From Microbacterium sp. YJN-G (lineage in GTDB: Bacteria; Actinomycetota; Actinomycetes; Actinomycetales; Microbacteriaceae), in the NCBI RefSeq assembly GCF_015040615.1, contig NZ_CP060402.1:1488001-1552000 (forward strand): 64,000 nucleotides of DNA, in the 5' to 3' direction. A program made the translations under genes and the position numbers. Below are positions 46,992 to 55,351 of this stretch, in pieces. Each line of letters opens with the position of its first letter. The stretch's first letter is position 1. The notes beneath the pieces were generated by a model. It saw only the letters and a program-made list of their open reading frames with translations, ran no database searches and was not told the DNA's origin.

Positions 46992-47576
46992 TCAGCTGAC
47001 GATCGGCTCGACCAGCCTGAGGGTGCCGCGTTCGGCGACGAAGCGGTGCGCCGATCCGTTGCGCAGCGCCTCGCCCTCGCGGGGCAGTGTTCCGCCCGAG
47101 GCGTGCAGCAGCAACGCTCGGATCACGCCGCCGTGCGTGACGACGATGATCGATTCCGCCGTGGGTGAGGAGCGACGGCGCGAGGCGCGCACGATGCGAT
47201 CGAGCGAGTCGAGCGCGCGGTCACGGACCTGCTCGAGCGTCTCGGCGCCGGGGACCTCGGCATGCCAGCCGCCGTACTGGGCGATGTAGTCGGCGACGCT
47301 CGTGCCCTCGGCAACCCCGAACTCGCGCTCACGCAGACCGCGGGTGATCGCCGGCTCTGCGAGCCCGAGATGCGAGGCGATGATGCGGCCGGTCTCGTGT
47401 GCGCGCACGAGCGGGCTGGCGTAGACGGCGTGGTGCGCGCCCGCGGCGAGCGCCTGGGCTGCAGCGAGGGCGTCGGCCCGTCCGGTCTCGTTCAGCGGGA
47501 TGTCGGTGGAGCCCTGAATGCGCCTGGCGAGGTTCCAGTCGGTCTGCCCGTGGCGCACGAGGGTTATGAGAGTCAC
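46992..47576 (-). CDS. histidine phosphatase family protein
   Basis: 194 residues, phosphoglycerate-mutase-like fold. It has the RHGQTDWN motif with the catalytic His, YASPLVRAHETGRIIA, the REREFGVAEG acid region, and VVTHGGVIRALLLHA with the second His. Substrate unknown; such proteins act on sugar phosphates, cobalamin intermediates or others. The GTG at 47576 follows a TAAGCT -10 box by 6 bases. Convergent with the CitE gene. Confidence 0.88.
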   Translation of the reverse strand: MTLITLVRHGQTDWNLARRIQGSTDIPLNETGRADALAAAQALAAGAHHAVYASPLVRAHETGRIIASHLGLAEPAITRGLREREFGVAEGTSVADYIAQYGGWHAEVPGAETLEQVRDRALDSLDRIVRASRRRSSPTAESIIVVTHGGVIRALLLHASGGTLPREGEALRNGSAHRFVAERGTLRLVEPIVS

Positions 47577-47582
47577 CCTTCG

Positions 47583-47588
47583 AGCTTA
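47583..47588 (-). promoter_or_regulatory. -10 box TAAGCT before the phosphatase gene
   Basis: TAAGCT on the minus strand, 6 bases from the GTG at 47576. It lies inside the gap after the sirtuin gene's end region. Confidence 0.5.
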
Positions 47589-47596
47589 CGTCGAGT

Positions 47597-48463
47597 TCAG
47601 TGAGCGAGCCGTCCGGCGAGTGCGGTGAGCACCTCACTGGTGCCGCCGGTGACCACCGCGTCGGCCCAGCCGTCGGCGCGGGTGGGCTCGCGGTTGACGA
47701 TCACGAGCGGGATGCCGCGGCGCCGGGCGCGTTCGATGATGCGGATGCCGGAGTTCACGGTAAGCGAGGTGCCCGCCACCAGAAGCGCGTCGGAGGCGTG
47801 CATCAGCGCCTCGGCGGCGCGGAAGCGCGCGGCCGGCACGAACTCGCCGAAGAACACCACCTCGGGCTTGAGCATCCCGCCGCAGACCGTGCAGGGCGGG
47901 ATGACGAAGCCCTCGGTGCTCTCGGGCGTGACGTCGCCGTCCGGGTTGAGCCGGATGTTCTCGGGCACGCGCACCCATGGGTTCAGCCGCTCCAGGCGGT
48001 CGGCGACGGATCGTCGGTCGAGCACCTGGCCGCAGTCCAGGCAGAGCACGCGATGCATGGTGCCGTGCAGCTCGACCACCCGGGTGCTGCCGGCGCGCAG
48101 GTGCAGGCCGTCGACGTTCTGCGTCACGATCCCGCTGACGGCGCCTGCCTGCTCGAGCCGCGACAGGGCACGGTGTCCCGGGTTGGGGTCGGGCGCCGAG
48201 AACGCACGCCAGCCGAGGTGGCCGCCGAGCCAGTACCGTCGCCGTGCCGCCTCGTCCTCCAGGTAGGTCTGGATGGTCATGGGCCTGGCGCGGGTGCGTG
48301 CCCCGATCCCGCGATAGGCGGGGATGCCCGAGTCGGTGGAGATCCCGGCCCCGGTGAGCACCGCCACCCGCCGTCCGCGCAGCAGTCCGGCCATGCGGTC
48401 GATGTCCGCGGGCAGGGGTTCGGATTCCCCGATGGCCGCATCCGTCTGCTCGCTCGCCTGCAC
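47597..48463 (-). CDS. cobB: NAD-dependent protein deacylase (sirtuin)
   Basis: 288 residues. NAD-binding motif TGAGISTDSGIPAYRG, the TQNVDGLH catalytic segment with VVELHGTMH (catalytic His), a zinc site of two cysteine pairs (CLDC and CTVC), and GTSLTVNSG. It removes acyl groups from lysines with NAD+. A GTG at 48463 was chosen because TAGACT lies 7 bases upstream on the minus strand; a longer frame upstream has no support. It is divergent from the RNA methyltransferase. Confidence 0.9.
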   Translation of the reverse strand: MQASEQTDAAIGESEPLPADIDRMAGLLRGRRVAVLTGAGISTDSGIPAYRGIGARTRARPMTIQTYLEDEAARRRYWLGGHLGWRAFSAPDPNPGHRALSRLEQAGAVSGIVTQNVDGLHLRAGSTRVVELHGTMHRVLCLDCGQVLDRRSVADRLERLNPWVRVPENIRLNPDGDVTPESTEGFVIPPCTVCGGMLKPEVVFFGEFVPAARFRAAEALMHASDALLVAGTSLTVNSGIRIIERARRRGIPLVIVNREPTRADGWADAVVTGGTSEVLTALAGRLAH

Positions 48464-48470
48464 GCTCCGC

Positions 48471-48476
48471 AGTCTA
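48471..48476 (-). promoter_or_regulatory. -10 box TAGACT before the sirtuin gene
   Basis: TAGACT on the minus strand, 7 bases from the GTG at 48463; it decides the start. Confidence 0.6.
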
Positions 48477-48565
48477 CGACCCGGGCGGGCGCACCGGGGC
48501 CGCTCGCTCGCCTGCCGGAGCCGCGTCGACCTGCCAGGGCTCCGCCTACCTGCCAGAGTGGAGCG

Positions 48566-49366
48566 ATGCGACTCGTGCACGTCTCGGACCCCGCCGATGC
48601 CCGGCTGGACGACTACCGCTCACTCACCGACGTGGCTCTGCGACGCAAGCACGAGCCGGAGGGCGGGCTGTACATGGCCGAGTCGGCGAAGGTGATCGCT
48701 CGGGCGGTCGGCGCCGGACACCGACCGCGGTCGGTGCTGACCCAGGCGAAGTGGGTGGATGCCGTCGGCGAGGCGCTCGACGGTGCCGATGTGCCGGTGT
48801 ACGTCACCTCCGACGAGGTGTCCGAGCAGGTCACCGGCTTCGCGATCCACCGCGGCCCGCTCGCGGCGATGCATCGCCCCGCCGAGCCCGCCCTCGCCGA
48901 TGTGCTCCGCGACGCCCGGCTGGTGCTGGCTCTCGAGGACGTGTCCGACCACACCAACGTCGGCGCCGCCTTCCGCGCCGCCGCGGCACTCGGGGCGGAT
49001 GCCGTGCTCGTCTCGCCGCGCTGCGCCGACCCGCTCTACCGCCGCAGCGTGCGCGTCAGTATGGGTACGGTGTTCCAGGTGCCGTGGACCCGCATCGGGG
49101 AGTGGGCCGATGCCGGGCCCGCCCTGCACGAGCTGGGATTCGAGCTGGCCGCCCTCGCGCTCAGCGACGACGCCGTCGGCCTGGACGCCTACGCGCAGGC
49201 CAGACCGGAGCGCGTCGTGCTGCTGCTGGGCACCGAGGGCGACGGGCTCACCGACCGTGCGCTCGAGGCCGCGGATGCCGTCGTGACGATCCCGATGCAC
49301 GGCGGGGTCGACTCCCTGAACGTCGCATCCGCTGCGGCCGTCGCCCTCTGGGCGCTGACGCACTGA
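48566..49366 (+). CDS. TrmH/SpoU family RNA methyltransferase
   Basis: 266 residues. N-terminal substrate-binding part (YRSLTDVALRRKHEPEGGLYMAESAKVI) and the C-terminal SPOUT domain: ALEDVSDHTNVGAAFRAAAALGADAV, VLLLGTEGDGL, and PMHGGVDSLNVASAAAVALW, which form the SAM-binding knot. It methylates tRNA or rRNA ribose 2'-O; the exact target is not readable. The ATG at 48566 gives the family's natural start; the frame is open upstream only because it runs antisense to the sirtuin gene. Confidence 0.9.
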   Translation: MRLVHVSDPADARLDDYRSLTDVALRRKHEPEGGLYMAESAKVIARAVGAGHRPRSVLTQAKWVDAVGEALDGADVPVYVTSDEVSEQVTGFAIHRGPLAAMHRPAEPALADVLRDARLVLALEDVSDHTNVGAAFRAAAALGADAVLVSPRCADPLYRRSVRVSMGTVFQVPWTRIGEWADAGPALHELGFELAALALSDDAVGLDAYAQARPERVVLLLGTEGDGLTDRALEAADAVVTIPMHGGVDSLNVASAAAVALWALTH

Positions 49367-49376
49367 CGAAGACCGG

Positions 49377-49396
49377 GCCGGGTGAGCCTGCCCGGC
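49377..49396. terminator. bidirectional hairpin
   Basis: GCCGGG/CCCGGC stem with an 8-base loop between the convergent methyltransferase and SGNH hydrolase genes. Confidence 0.5.
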
Positions 49397-49401
49397 GTGG
49401 A

Positions 49402-50232
49402 TCAGACCTCGATGTCGGGCAGCCGCACCGGTACGGCATCCGGCCGCTTGGCGGCGATGTGGTCGCCCGAGGACTGGTGGCGCAGGCGCCGCAGCACCCA
49501 GGGCACCAGGTGCTCGCGCGCCCAGCCGATGTCGCCGGCGCGGGCTTCGCGCCACGTGCGCACCGGCACCGCCTCGGGCTGCATGGCCTGCAGATCGTTC
49601 GGCACATTCAGCGCCCTCAGCACCATGCGCGCGACCTCGTGGTGGCCGAGCGCGTTGTAGTGCAGTCGGTCATCGTCGAAGAAGCGCGGGTCCTGCACCA
49701 CCTTGAGCGCCCACTGATCGGCCACGATGCAGTCGTGCCGGTCGGCGATGGCACGCACGTTCTCGTTGTAGATCGCGACCTTGCCGCGGAACGGGCGGAA
49801 GACCGGCGTGAAGCCGGTGTCGATCCCGGTGAACAGCACGACCGCAGCGCCGGTCGACGACAGGCGGGCGACGGCATCCTCGAGCTGTGAGGCGATCTCG
49901 TCGGGGTCGGTGCCGGGGCGGATGACGTCGTTGCCGCCCGCGCAGATCGAGATGAGGTCGGGGTTCAGCGCGACGGCGGGCTCGATCTGGGTCGCGACGA
50001 TCTGCCCGATGAGCTTGCCGCGCACGGCGAGGTTCGCGTACGCGAAGTCGTCGACGTCCTGCGCGAGCACGGCGGCCACGCGATCGGCCCAGCCGCGGTG
50101 GCCGCCCGGCATGGCCGGGTCGGGGTCGCCGATGCCCTCAGTGAACGAGTCGCCCACCGCGACGAAGCGCCGCCACGGGTGCGGACCCTCGTTCGCGACG
50201 AACGGGGTGCGTGACGATTCCTGGTCGACCAT
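49402..50232 (-). CDS. SGNH/GDSL-family hydrolase
   Basis: 276 residues. Block I AVGDSFTEGIGD (nucleophile Ser), block III CAGGNDVIRPG, and block V near DDRLHYNALGHHEVARM with Asp and His. No signal peptide. The C-terminal 60 residues beyond the SGNH fold (RTWREARAGDIGWAREHLVPWVLRRLRHQ) are typical of the actinobacterial version. Esterase or lipase-like; substrate unknown. The ATG at 50232 follows an AAGGAGAA ribosome binding site. Confidence 0.88.
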   Translation of the reverse strand: MVDQESSRTPFVANEGPHPWRRFVAVGDSFTEGIGDPDPAMPGGHRGWADRVAAVLAQDVDDFAYANLAVRGKLIGQIVATQIEPAVALNPDLISICAGGNDVIRPGTDPDEIASQLEDAVARLSSTGAAVVLFTGIDTGFTPVFRPFRGKVAIYNENVRAIADRHDCIVADQWALKVVQDPRFFDDDRLHYNALGHHEVARMVLRALNVPNDLQAMQPEAVPVRTWREARAGDIGWAREHLVPWVLRRLRHQSSGDHIAAKRPDAVPVRLPDIEV

Positions 50233-50334
50233 CGGGTTCTCCTTCGGCGGTGCCGGCGCCCTCTGGTTCGGGCGCCGGTGAGAGCCTACCGGCGCGCGGG
50301 CGGGGCAGTGCAGACCTCTGTCGGCGGGCTGGAT

Positions 50335-50340
50335 TATCGT
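50335..50340 (+). promoter_or_regulatory. -10 box TATCGT before the SF2 helicase gene
   Basis: TATCGT with 7 bases to the ATG at 50348; leaderless arrangement. Confidence 0.5.
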
Positions 50341-50347
50341 AGATCTG

Positions 50348-52093
50348 ATGCTCTCTCCGTCCTTTCCTCAGCGCGCCCCGTGGGGAACCGCAGACAAGCT
50401 GAGGGCATGGCAGCGTGAGGCGCTGGAGCAGTACTTCCAGGCCGATCAGCGCGACTTCCTCGTCGCCGCGACCCCTGGCGCGGGAAAGACCACCTTCGCG
50501 CTCACCCTCGCCGTCGAGCTGCTCCGCATGGGCGAGGTGAACCGCGTGATCGTGGTCGCCCCGACGGAGCACCTCAAGACCCAGTGGGCGGATGCCGCGG
50601 CGCGCGTGCACATCCGCCTCGACCCGCGCTTCCGCAACAGCCACTGGGCACCCGCCCGGCACTACCACGGCGTGGTCGTCACGTACGCGCAGGTGGCGGC
50701 GAAGTCGAGCGTGCACCGTCACCTCACCGAGGACGCCCGCACCCTCGTGATCCTCGACGAGGTGCATCACGGCGGCGACGCGCTCAGCTGGGGTGACGCG
50801 ATCCGCGATGCATACGGCCCCGCCCGTCGCCGGCTGCTGCTCTCGGGCACCCCGTTCCGCAGCGACACCGCGCCCATCCCGTTCGTGGAGTACCTGCCCG
50901 ACGAGTCGGGCGCACGGGTGTCGAGCACCGACTACGCCTACGGCTATGGTCGCGCCCTCGCCGACGGTGTCGTGCGGCCGGTGCTGTTCCACATGTACGC
51001 CGGCAAGATGCGCTGGCGCACCAGCGCGGGCGACGAGCTCGAGGCGCATCTGGGGCAGGACAACACCAAGGACGTCACCTCGCAGGCCTGGCGCACGGCG
51101 CTGGATCCCGAGGGGGAGTGGATGCCGGCGGTGCTCTCGGCCGCCGACCGGCGTCTCAGCGAGATCCGTCACCACGTGCCCGATGCCGGCGGGCTCGTGC
51201 TGGCCACCGATCAGACCGTGGCGCGGGCGTACGCGAAGATCCTGCACAGCCTGACGGGGGAGCAGCCCACCGTCGTGCTCTCGGACGACGCCTCGGCATC
51301 CGAGCGGATCGAGAGGTTCTCCGGCGACAACCGGCGGTGGATGGTCGCCGTGCGCATGGTGTCCGAGGGGGTCGACGTGCCCCGCCTGGCGGTCGGCGTG
51401 TACGCGACCTCGTCATCCACGCCGCTGTTCTTCGCCCAGGCCATCGGCCGCTTCGTGCGTGCCCGGCGCCGCGGCGAGGCCGCCAGTGTGTTCCTGCCCA
51501 ACGTGCCGGTGCTGATGACTCTCGCGAACGAGATGGAGAAGCAGCGCGATCACGCACTGGACCGCCAGAGCAAGGACGATGACGGCCTCGAGGATTCGCT
51601 GCTGGAGAGCGCGAACCGCGAGGAGGAGGCATCCGACGCGCTGACACAGGAGTTCAGCTACCAGGCGATCTCGTCGCTGGCGCACTTCGACCGTGTCGTC
51701 TTTGAGGGGCAGGAGTTCGGACAGCTCGCCGAACCCGGCACTCCGGAGGAGGAGGAGTTCATCGGCCTGCCGGGACTGCTCGAACCCGAGCACGTGCACG
51801 ACCTGCTTATGCAGCGTCAGGCGCGGCAGAGCCGGCTGCGCGAGGCGCGGGAGGCGGCGACTCCGCCCGAGGCGGCGACGACGACCCTGCCGGCGCCGTT
51901 GCACCGCACGCTGCGCGAGCAGCGGCAGCTGCTGAACAGCCTCGTCGGCCTGTACGCGCGCCAGACCGGTGAACCCCATGGTGCCGTGCATGCGGAGCTG
52001 CGCCGGGTGTGCGGAGGCCCGGCGGTCGCGCAGGCCACGGTCACCCAGCTGCAGTCGCGCATCGACGTGCTCCGCAAGCGCGTGCGCTCCTGA
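50348..52093 (+). CDS. superfamily 2 DEAD/DEAH helicase
   Basis: 581 residues. Walker A ATPGAGKTTFAL, VVAPTEHLKTQW, DEVH box ILDEVHHGGDA, LSGTPFRSDT, and motif VI region FFAQAIGRFVRARRRG; the core resembles type III restriction / UvrB-like helicases. The C-terminal 150 residues (from about 430) are acidic and helical with no known domain. It is conserved in actinobacteria as a stand-alone gene; no methyltransferase or nuclease partner is adjacent, so a restriction role is unsupported. DNA repair or RNA turnover is possible. Confidence 0.85.
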   Translation: MLSPSFPQRAPWGTADKLRAWQREALEQYFQADQRDFLVAATPGAGKTTFALTLAVELLRMGEVNRVIVVAPTEHLKTQWADAAARVHIRLDPRFRNSHWAPARHYHGVVVTYAQVAAKSSVHRHLTEDARTLVILDEVHHGGDALSWGDAIRDAYGPARRRLLLSGTPFRSDTAPIPFVEYLPDESGARVSSTDYAYGYGRALADGVVRPVLFHMYAGKMRWRTSAGDELEAHLGQDNTKDVTSQAWRTALDPEGEWMPAVLSAADRRLSEIRHHVPDAGGLVLATDQTVARAYAKILHSLTGEQPTVVLSDDASASERIERFSGDNRRWMVAVRMVSEGVDVPRLAVGVYATSSSTPLFFAQAIGRFVRARRRGEAASVFLPNVPVLMTLANEMEKQRDHALDRQSKDDDGLEDSLLESANREEEASDALTQEFSYQAISSLAHFDRVVFEGQEFGQLAEPGTPEEEEFIGLPGLLEPEHVHDLLMQRQARQSRLREAREAATPPEAATTTLPAPLHRTLREQRQLLNSLVGLYARQTGEPHGAVHAELRRVCGGPAVAQATVTQLQSRIDVLRKRVRS

Positions 52094-52196
52094 TCGGCGT
52101 CGACGGCTCCTGATCGGCGCCGTCGGCCACGCTGGTTAGGGGCTCCGAAAAGCTGTCAATCCCCGTTCTGATGCGGTCTGGAGGGGTGCCGCTCGA

Positions 52197-52202
52197 TAGC
52201 GT
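52197..52202 (+). promoter_or_regulatory. -10 box TAGCGT for the VIT1-type gene
   Basis: TAGCGT 28 bases before the ATG at 52231; this transcript would have a short leader with the GGAGG ribosome site. Confidence 0.45.
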
Positions 52203-52230
52203 GGAATGTTCCCACGAGCACGGAGGATTC

Positions 52231-53325
52231 ATGACCGCGCCCGCATTGCCCACGCCCGCCGACCGGCGGCAGTGGGCCCGTTATCTGGTCGAAGAGCGCG
52301 CCGAAGGCGCGGTGTACTCGCGCCTCGCCGCGCGCAAACAGGGGGAGGAGCGGGAGATCCTGCTCTCCCTCGCGGATGCCGAACGGCGTCACGAGCAGCA
52401 CTGGCTCGAGATGCTCGGCGGCGAGCCGGATCGTCTGCCCCGGGCGGGCCTGCGCTCGCGTCTGCTGGGCTGGATGGCCGGCCGATTCGGATCGATCTTC
52501 GTGCTCGCCCTCGCCCAGAGTGCGGAGGCCCGCTCGCCGTACGACGCCGAGAAGCACGCCACACCCGCCATGCGCGCCGACGAGAAGGTGCACTACGAGG
52601 TCGTGCGCGGGCTCGCCGCCCGGGGCAGGCGGCGGCTGTCGGGTTCGTTCCGGGCCGCGGTGTTCGGTGCGAACGACGGACTCGTGTCGAACCTGGCGCT
52701 GGTGCTCGGCATCGGCGCCACCGGCGTGAGCGGGTCGTTCGTGCTGTTCAGCGGCATCGCGGGTCTGCTCGCCGGCGCCCTGTCGATGGGCGCGGGGGAG
52801 TTCGTCTCGGTGCGCTCCCAGCGCGAGCTGCTGGCCGCGACAGAGGCCAACAACGACGCGGATGCCGCAGCCGGCGACCTCGACATCGACGCCAACGAAC
52901 TCGCTCTGGTCTACCGTGCCCGCGGGATGAGCGAGACCGAGTCTCTGGCCCGCGCGGAGCGCGTGGTCACCGCAGCCCGCGCCGGTGTGCGCCGGGCGGC
53001 GACCGGCCCGATCGGCACGCACGCCGGGCACTCCGATCACGACATCATCGGCAGCGACTGGACCGCCGCGCTCTCGAGCTTCCTGCTGTTCGCATCCGGC
53101 GCGATCGTGCCCGTGCTGCCGTGGATCTTCGGCCTGTCCGGATTCTCGGCGATACTCGTCGCACTCCTGCTGGTGGGCATCGCCCTGCTCGTCACGGGCG
53201 CCATGGTGGGTGTGCTCTCCGGAGGACCGCCGCTGCGCAGGGCGCTGCGTCAGCTCGCGATCGGCTTCGGCGCCGCGGCGATCACCTACGCCCTGGGGCT
53301 CGTCTTCGGCGTCAGCGCGGTATGA
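52231..53325 (+). CDS. VIT1/CCC1-family transporter with ferritin-like N-terminal domain
   Basis: 364 residues. The N-terminal 140 residues are a ferritin/rubrerythrin-like helical domain (RYLVEERAEGAVYSRLAARKQGEEREILLSLADAERRHEQHW) with Glu and ExxH residues for a metal site. The C-terminal VIT1 domain begins AAVFGANDGLVSNLALVLGI, with GLLAGALSMGAGEFVSVRSQRELL and three more membrane helices. Family members move iron or manganese out of the cytosol. GGAGG precedes the ATG. It ends just upstream of the tRNA-derived left edge of the putative element. Confidence 0.9.
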   Translation: MTAPALPTPADRRQWARYLVEERAEGAVYSRLAARKQGEEREILLSLADAERRHEQHWLEMLGGEPDRLPRAGLRSRLLGWMAGRFGSIFVLALAQSAEARSPYDAEKHATPAMRADEKVHYEVVRGLAARGRRRLSGSFRAAVFGANDGLVSNLALVLGIGATGVSGSFVLFSGIAGLLAGALSMGAGEFVSVRSQRELLAATEANNDADAAAGDLDIDANELALVYRARGMSETESLARAERVVTAARAGVRRAATGPIGTHAGHSDHDIIGSDWTAALSSFLLFASGAIVPVLPWIFGLSGFSAILVALLLVGIALLVTGAMVGVLSGGPPLRRALRQLAIGFGAAAITYALGLVFGVSAV

Positions 53326-53388
53326 GCGGTAGGGGTCTCTGCGGCAGCGCAGGGGCCCCGGGCTTCAAGAGGCCAGCCTCGGCACACG

Positions 53389-53435
53389 AGAATGAGCAAG
53401 GCCCCGAATCTCCGATCCGGGGCCTTGCTCATTCT
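53389..53435. terminator. strong hairpin at the left element edge
   Basis: Perfect 18-bp stem (53389-53406 with 53418-53435). It directly adjoins the tRNA-Leu 3' fragment on its 3' side, where the terminator of the original tRNA gene would be, and also serves the convergent VIT1-type gene. Confidence 0.75.
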
Positions 53436-53456
53436 GTGCGCGAGGGGGACTTGAAC
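53435..53456 (-). repeat. tRNA-Leu 3'-end fragment (left attachment site candidate)
   Basis: The 22 bases match the 3' end of the intact tRNA-Leu(GAG) at 58423-58445, covering the acceptor 3' strand and part of the T arm, except for one missing G in a run of six. The match stops after gaac and no 5' part of a tRNA follows, so this is a remnant and not a gene. Confidence 0.7.
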
Positions 53457-53618
53457 TGACCTCGACCCCCGCGCGCCACGAAACTGTGTAGGGCGTTCTG
53501 CCGCACAAAATCAACGATCTGCGGCATGTGCCCTGTGGATAACTCCACCGCGATACCCCGACCTACAGGTTGCTTAGCACTTTCGTTAACACTTTTCTCG
53601 GCGCGAGGCGTGCAGGAG
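53457..53618. other. gene-free left end of the element
   Basis: No gene is seen. It holds an inverted repeat (TGCCGCA at 53499-53505 with TGCGGCA at 53520-53526, extended by GGGC/GCCC) and the arm-like repeat at 53572-53594. Confidence 0.5.
53572..53594. repeat. left arm-like repeat
   Basis: 23-bp sequence starting GCTTAGCACTTT and ending TAACACTT. It matches the right copy at 58340-58362 at 19 of 23 positions in the same orientation, and is itself made of two TARCACTT units, like integrase arm-binding sites. Confidence 0.65.
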
Positions 53619-54026
53619 TTACCTCTCTGGAATGGCCTGCGTTGCGGCCCTCTGTCCGATGGCGGCGCCCCTCAGCGTCCAAACGAGCAGCCATGTCGTC
53701 GCGCCGAGCGCGATCAGGGTGAAAGTCGTGACTGCGATGGAGAAGGGAACGCCGACGAGCGTGAGTAGGCTGCTCGCTGCGGCCATCTCCCACCTTGCTA
53801 TGAGCCCTAGTGCGCCACGCACACTGTCCCTTTCCGCTGCGACGTGCGCTGCCCGCCAGGCGGTGTCCGACGAGACGGTCACGCTGGTCCGGATTCCGGC
53901 GACCTGGTTGCGTTTGAGTGTTCCAGCGGCTGCCCGTCGTGCGACACGGACGAGAACCCATCCCGCTACGACAAGAACCACGCCAGTCCCGGCAGCCGTC
54001 AGAAGAAGCGCCAGCTGTTCGTTCAT
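53619..54026 (-). CDS. SdpI-family membrane protein
   Basis: 135 residues with a first membrane helix (6-26), a conserved cytosolic segment RNQVAGIRTSVTVSSDTAWRAAH (39-61) and two further helices. The GIRT-x-T-x3-S-x2-W-x3-H pattern is the hallmark of SdpI-like proteins, whose founding member gives Bacillus subtilis immunity to the SdpC toxin. No toxin gene is adjacent. It may be immunity, or a general membrane protein. ATG at 54026 with a weak ggggga ribosome site. Confidence 0.7.
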   Translation of the reverse strand: MNEQLALLLTAAGTGVVLVVAGWVLVRVARRAAAGTLKRNQVAGIRTSVTVSSDTAWRAAHVAAERDSVRGALGLIARWEMAAASSLLTLVGVPFSIAVTTFTLIALGATTWLLVWTLRGAAIGQRAATQAIPER

Positions 54027-54529
54027 CAGTTCCCCCCATTCGTCGGAGCGTCCGCCGACTGCCTATCCGGCAGATCAAGAGCCACGAGCATGGATCGGCT
54101 CGGCTCGATCCTGACACTCACGCGTCATCCCTTTGCGCTGCGGGAACGAACCCATCCGCGGCGATGCTCGTGCGTAGGAAGTCCACGAGCGTGCTCGTAA
54201 GACCTATGGTCGTGCGTCGGCATCGCAACGCTAAAGGGATCCTGTCGTCGCCGATACGGGACGCCGTTGATCTCCGGGCGTCCAAATGACGCAGCCGCGC
54301 TGGTAACCCGCTTGACTCCGAGCCTCTCATAACACGGAAGACGTCATGCCATGCATGAGCCGCATGATTCCGGTCACCTTCTAGTCTCCGAGAGCGTCTC
54401 GGCCTGTAGCCGAATGGCGCGAAAACAGTTAGCCTCTCGCAATGTCCCGAGGTGGCGTCGGCGTCAGCATGAAGAGTCGCCCGGCCAGCCCCGGCTACGA
54501 GAGACTGCCGCGGGAATATCATTTCGGAG
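54027..54529. other. 503-bp region without a supported gene
   Basis: Only short or antisense-like open frames occur, none with a ribosome site, -10 box or recognisable protein. Base use is less GC-biased than in flanking core genes. It may hold decayed genes of the element; nothing specific can be named. Confidence 0.4.
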
Positions 54530-54958
54530 TCACGGATGATCGGAGCGCTCGAGAGTGTTCGCGAGCGTCTGGATGAACTTGCCGACCGCGTCCGGAGTGG
54601 GCAGGTCGATTCGGAGTCGGATGCTTCCCGGTTTCGGTCCGGTGCCGTTGACGATTGCCGCTCCGCCGAGTTGGTCGAGAAGCGGGCCCATGGCGTCTGC
54701 TGCATCGGCGGGCAGATGGCCGACGCCGCGTCCGTTGGAGGTGACGGCGACCCCGGCTGGGGATCTTCGCGTGCGGGGCTGGGTGCGGAGGACATATATG
54801 CGAGGCGCTTGGCTGTCGCGTTCGCGATCGTTCACGAGGTAGTGGGTCCGTTCCAGGGCGACAGGCCGTGTCGGCAGGTGCCGGAGATCGGGGAGTTCGT
54901 GGTGGCGGCTGATGCGACCGGTCGTGATGTGTAGAAGTTGTTCCCACCATGCGGGCAT
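54530..54958 (-). CDS. HIRAN-domain-like protein
   Basis: 142 residues. After MPAWWEQLLHI the pattern THYLVNDRERDSQAPRIYVLRTQP...GVAVTSNGRGVGHLPADAADAMGPLL resembles the HIRAN fold (x-AV-x-V-x-G-x2-VG-x-L-x3-A-x2), found alone or with helicases and nucleases in damaged-DNA binding and in mobile elements. The match is by eye and tentative. The ATG at 54958 has a GGAGAAGG ribosome site; a GTG at 55006 would add 16 residues. Confidence 0.5.
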   Translation of the reverse strand: MPAWWEQLLHITTGRISRHHELPDLRHLPTRPVALERTHYLVNDRERDSQAPRIYVLRTQPRTRRSPAGVAVTSNGRGVGHLPADAADAMGPLLDQLGGAAIVNGTGPKPGSIRLRIDLPTPDAVGKFIQTLANTLERSDHP

Positions 54959-55127
54959 GAGCGCCCCTTCTCCTCGGATCGGTATGCCATCACCGAGGCG
55001 GAGCACTCTTCTACTATGTCAGCCCGTGCTGTGAATCCTCCGGTCAGCCGCAGGCCCGAACAGATCGCGCAGAGGCAATGTCGTTGATCACCGGTATTCT
55101 CGGGCGATTGAGCGTAGCGTGAGGAGC

Positions 55128-55292
55128 ATGTGGACAGTTCTTCTCATCTTGCTTGTGGCCTGGGCGGTGCTGTCGATCGTGGGATTCGTGTTCGAGGGCC
55201 TGCTCTGGTTGGCCATCATCGGAATCGTGCTCTTCATCGGCACCCTGATCTTCGGGATACTCCGGCAGCGCGCCAAGCGAGCCAAGGCGTAG
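55128..55292 (+). CDS. small membrane protein (54 residues)
   Basis: Begins MWTVLLILLVAWAVLSIVGF, has a second hydrophobic stretch (GLLWLAIIGIVLFIGTLIFG) and ends with a basic cytosolic tail RQRAKRAKA. A GAGGAG ribosome site is four bases before the ATG, and TAGCGT lies 13 bases upstream. Similar two-helix peptides are common in Microbacteriaceae; function unknown. It runs toward the convergent lipid kinase gene. Confidence 0.7.
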   Translation: MWTVLLILLVAWAVLSIVGFVFEGLLWLAIIGIVLFIGTLIFGILRQRAKRAKA

Positions 55293-55351
55293 TCACCCCG
55301 CGCGGGACGCACGGGGCGCGGTCCACCTCCCTAGCCGTGGCGCCGAGGTTT

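Noticed and set aside
47600..48565. Extension of the TrmH-type methyltransferase frame far upstream
   Set aside because: This stretch is antisense to the sirtuin gene; the methyltransferase family start fits the ATG at 48566.
50348..52093. Restriction or phage-defence system
   Set aside because: No methylase, nuclease or specificity gene is next to the helicase.
53435..53456. A second tRNA-Leu gene
   Set aside because: Only the 3' acceptor strand and part of the T arm are present, with no anticodon or D arm.
54118..54795. Minus-strand open frame in the element
   Set aside because: It overlaps the better supported HIRAN-like gene, has no ribosome site or -10 box and a random-looking Ser/Arg-rich product.
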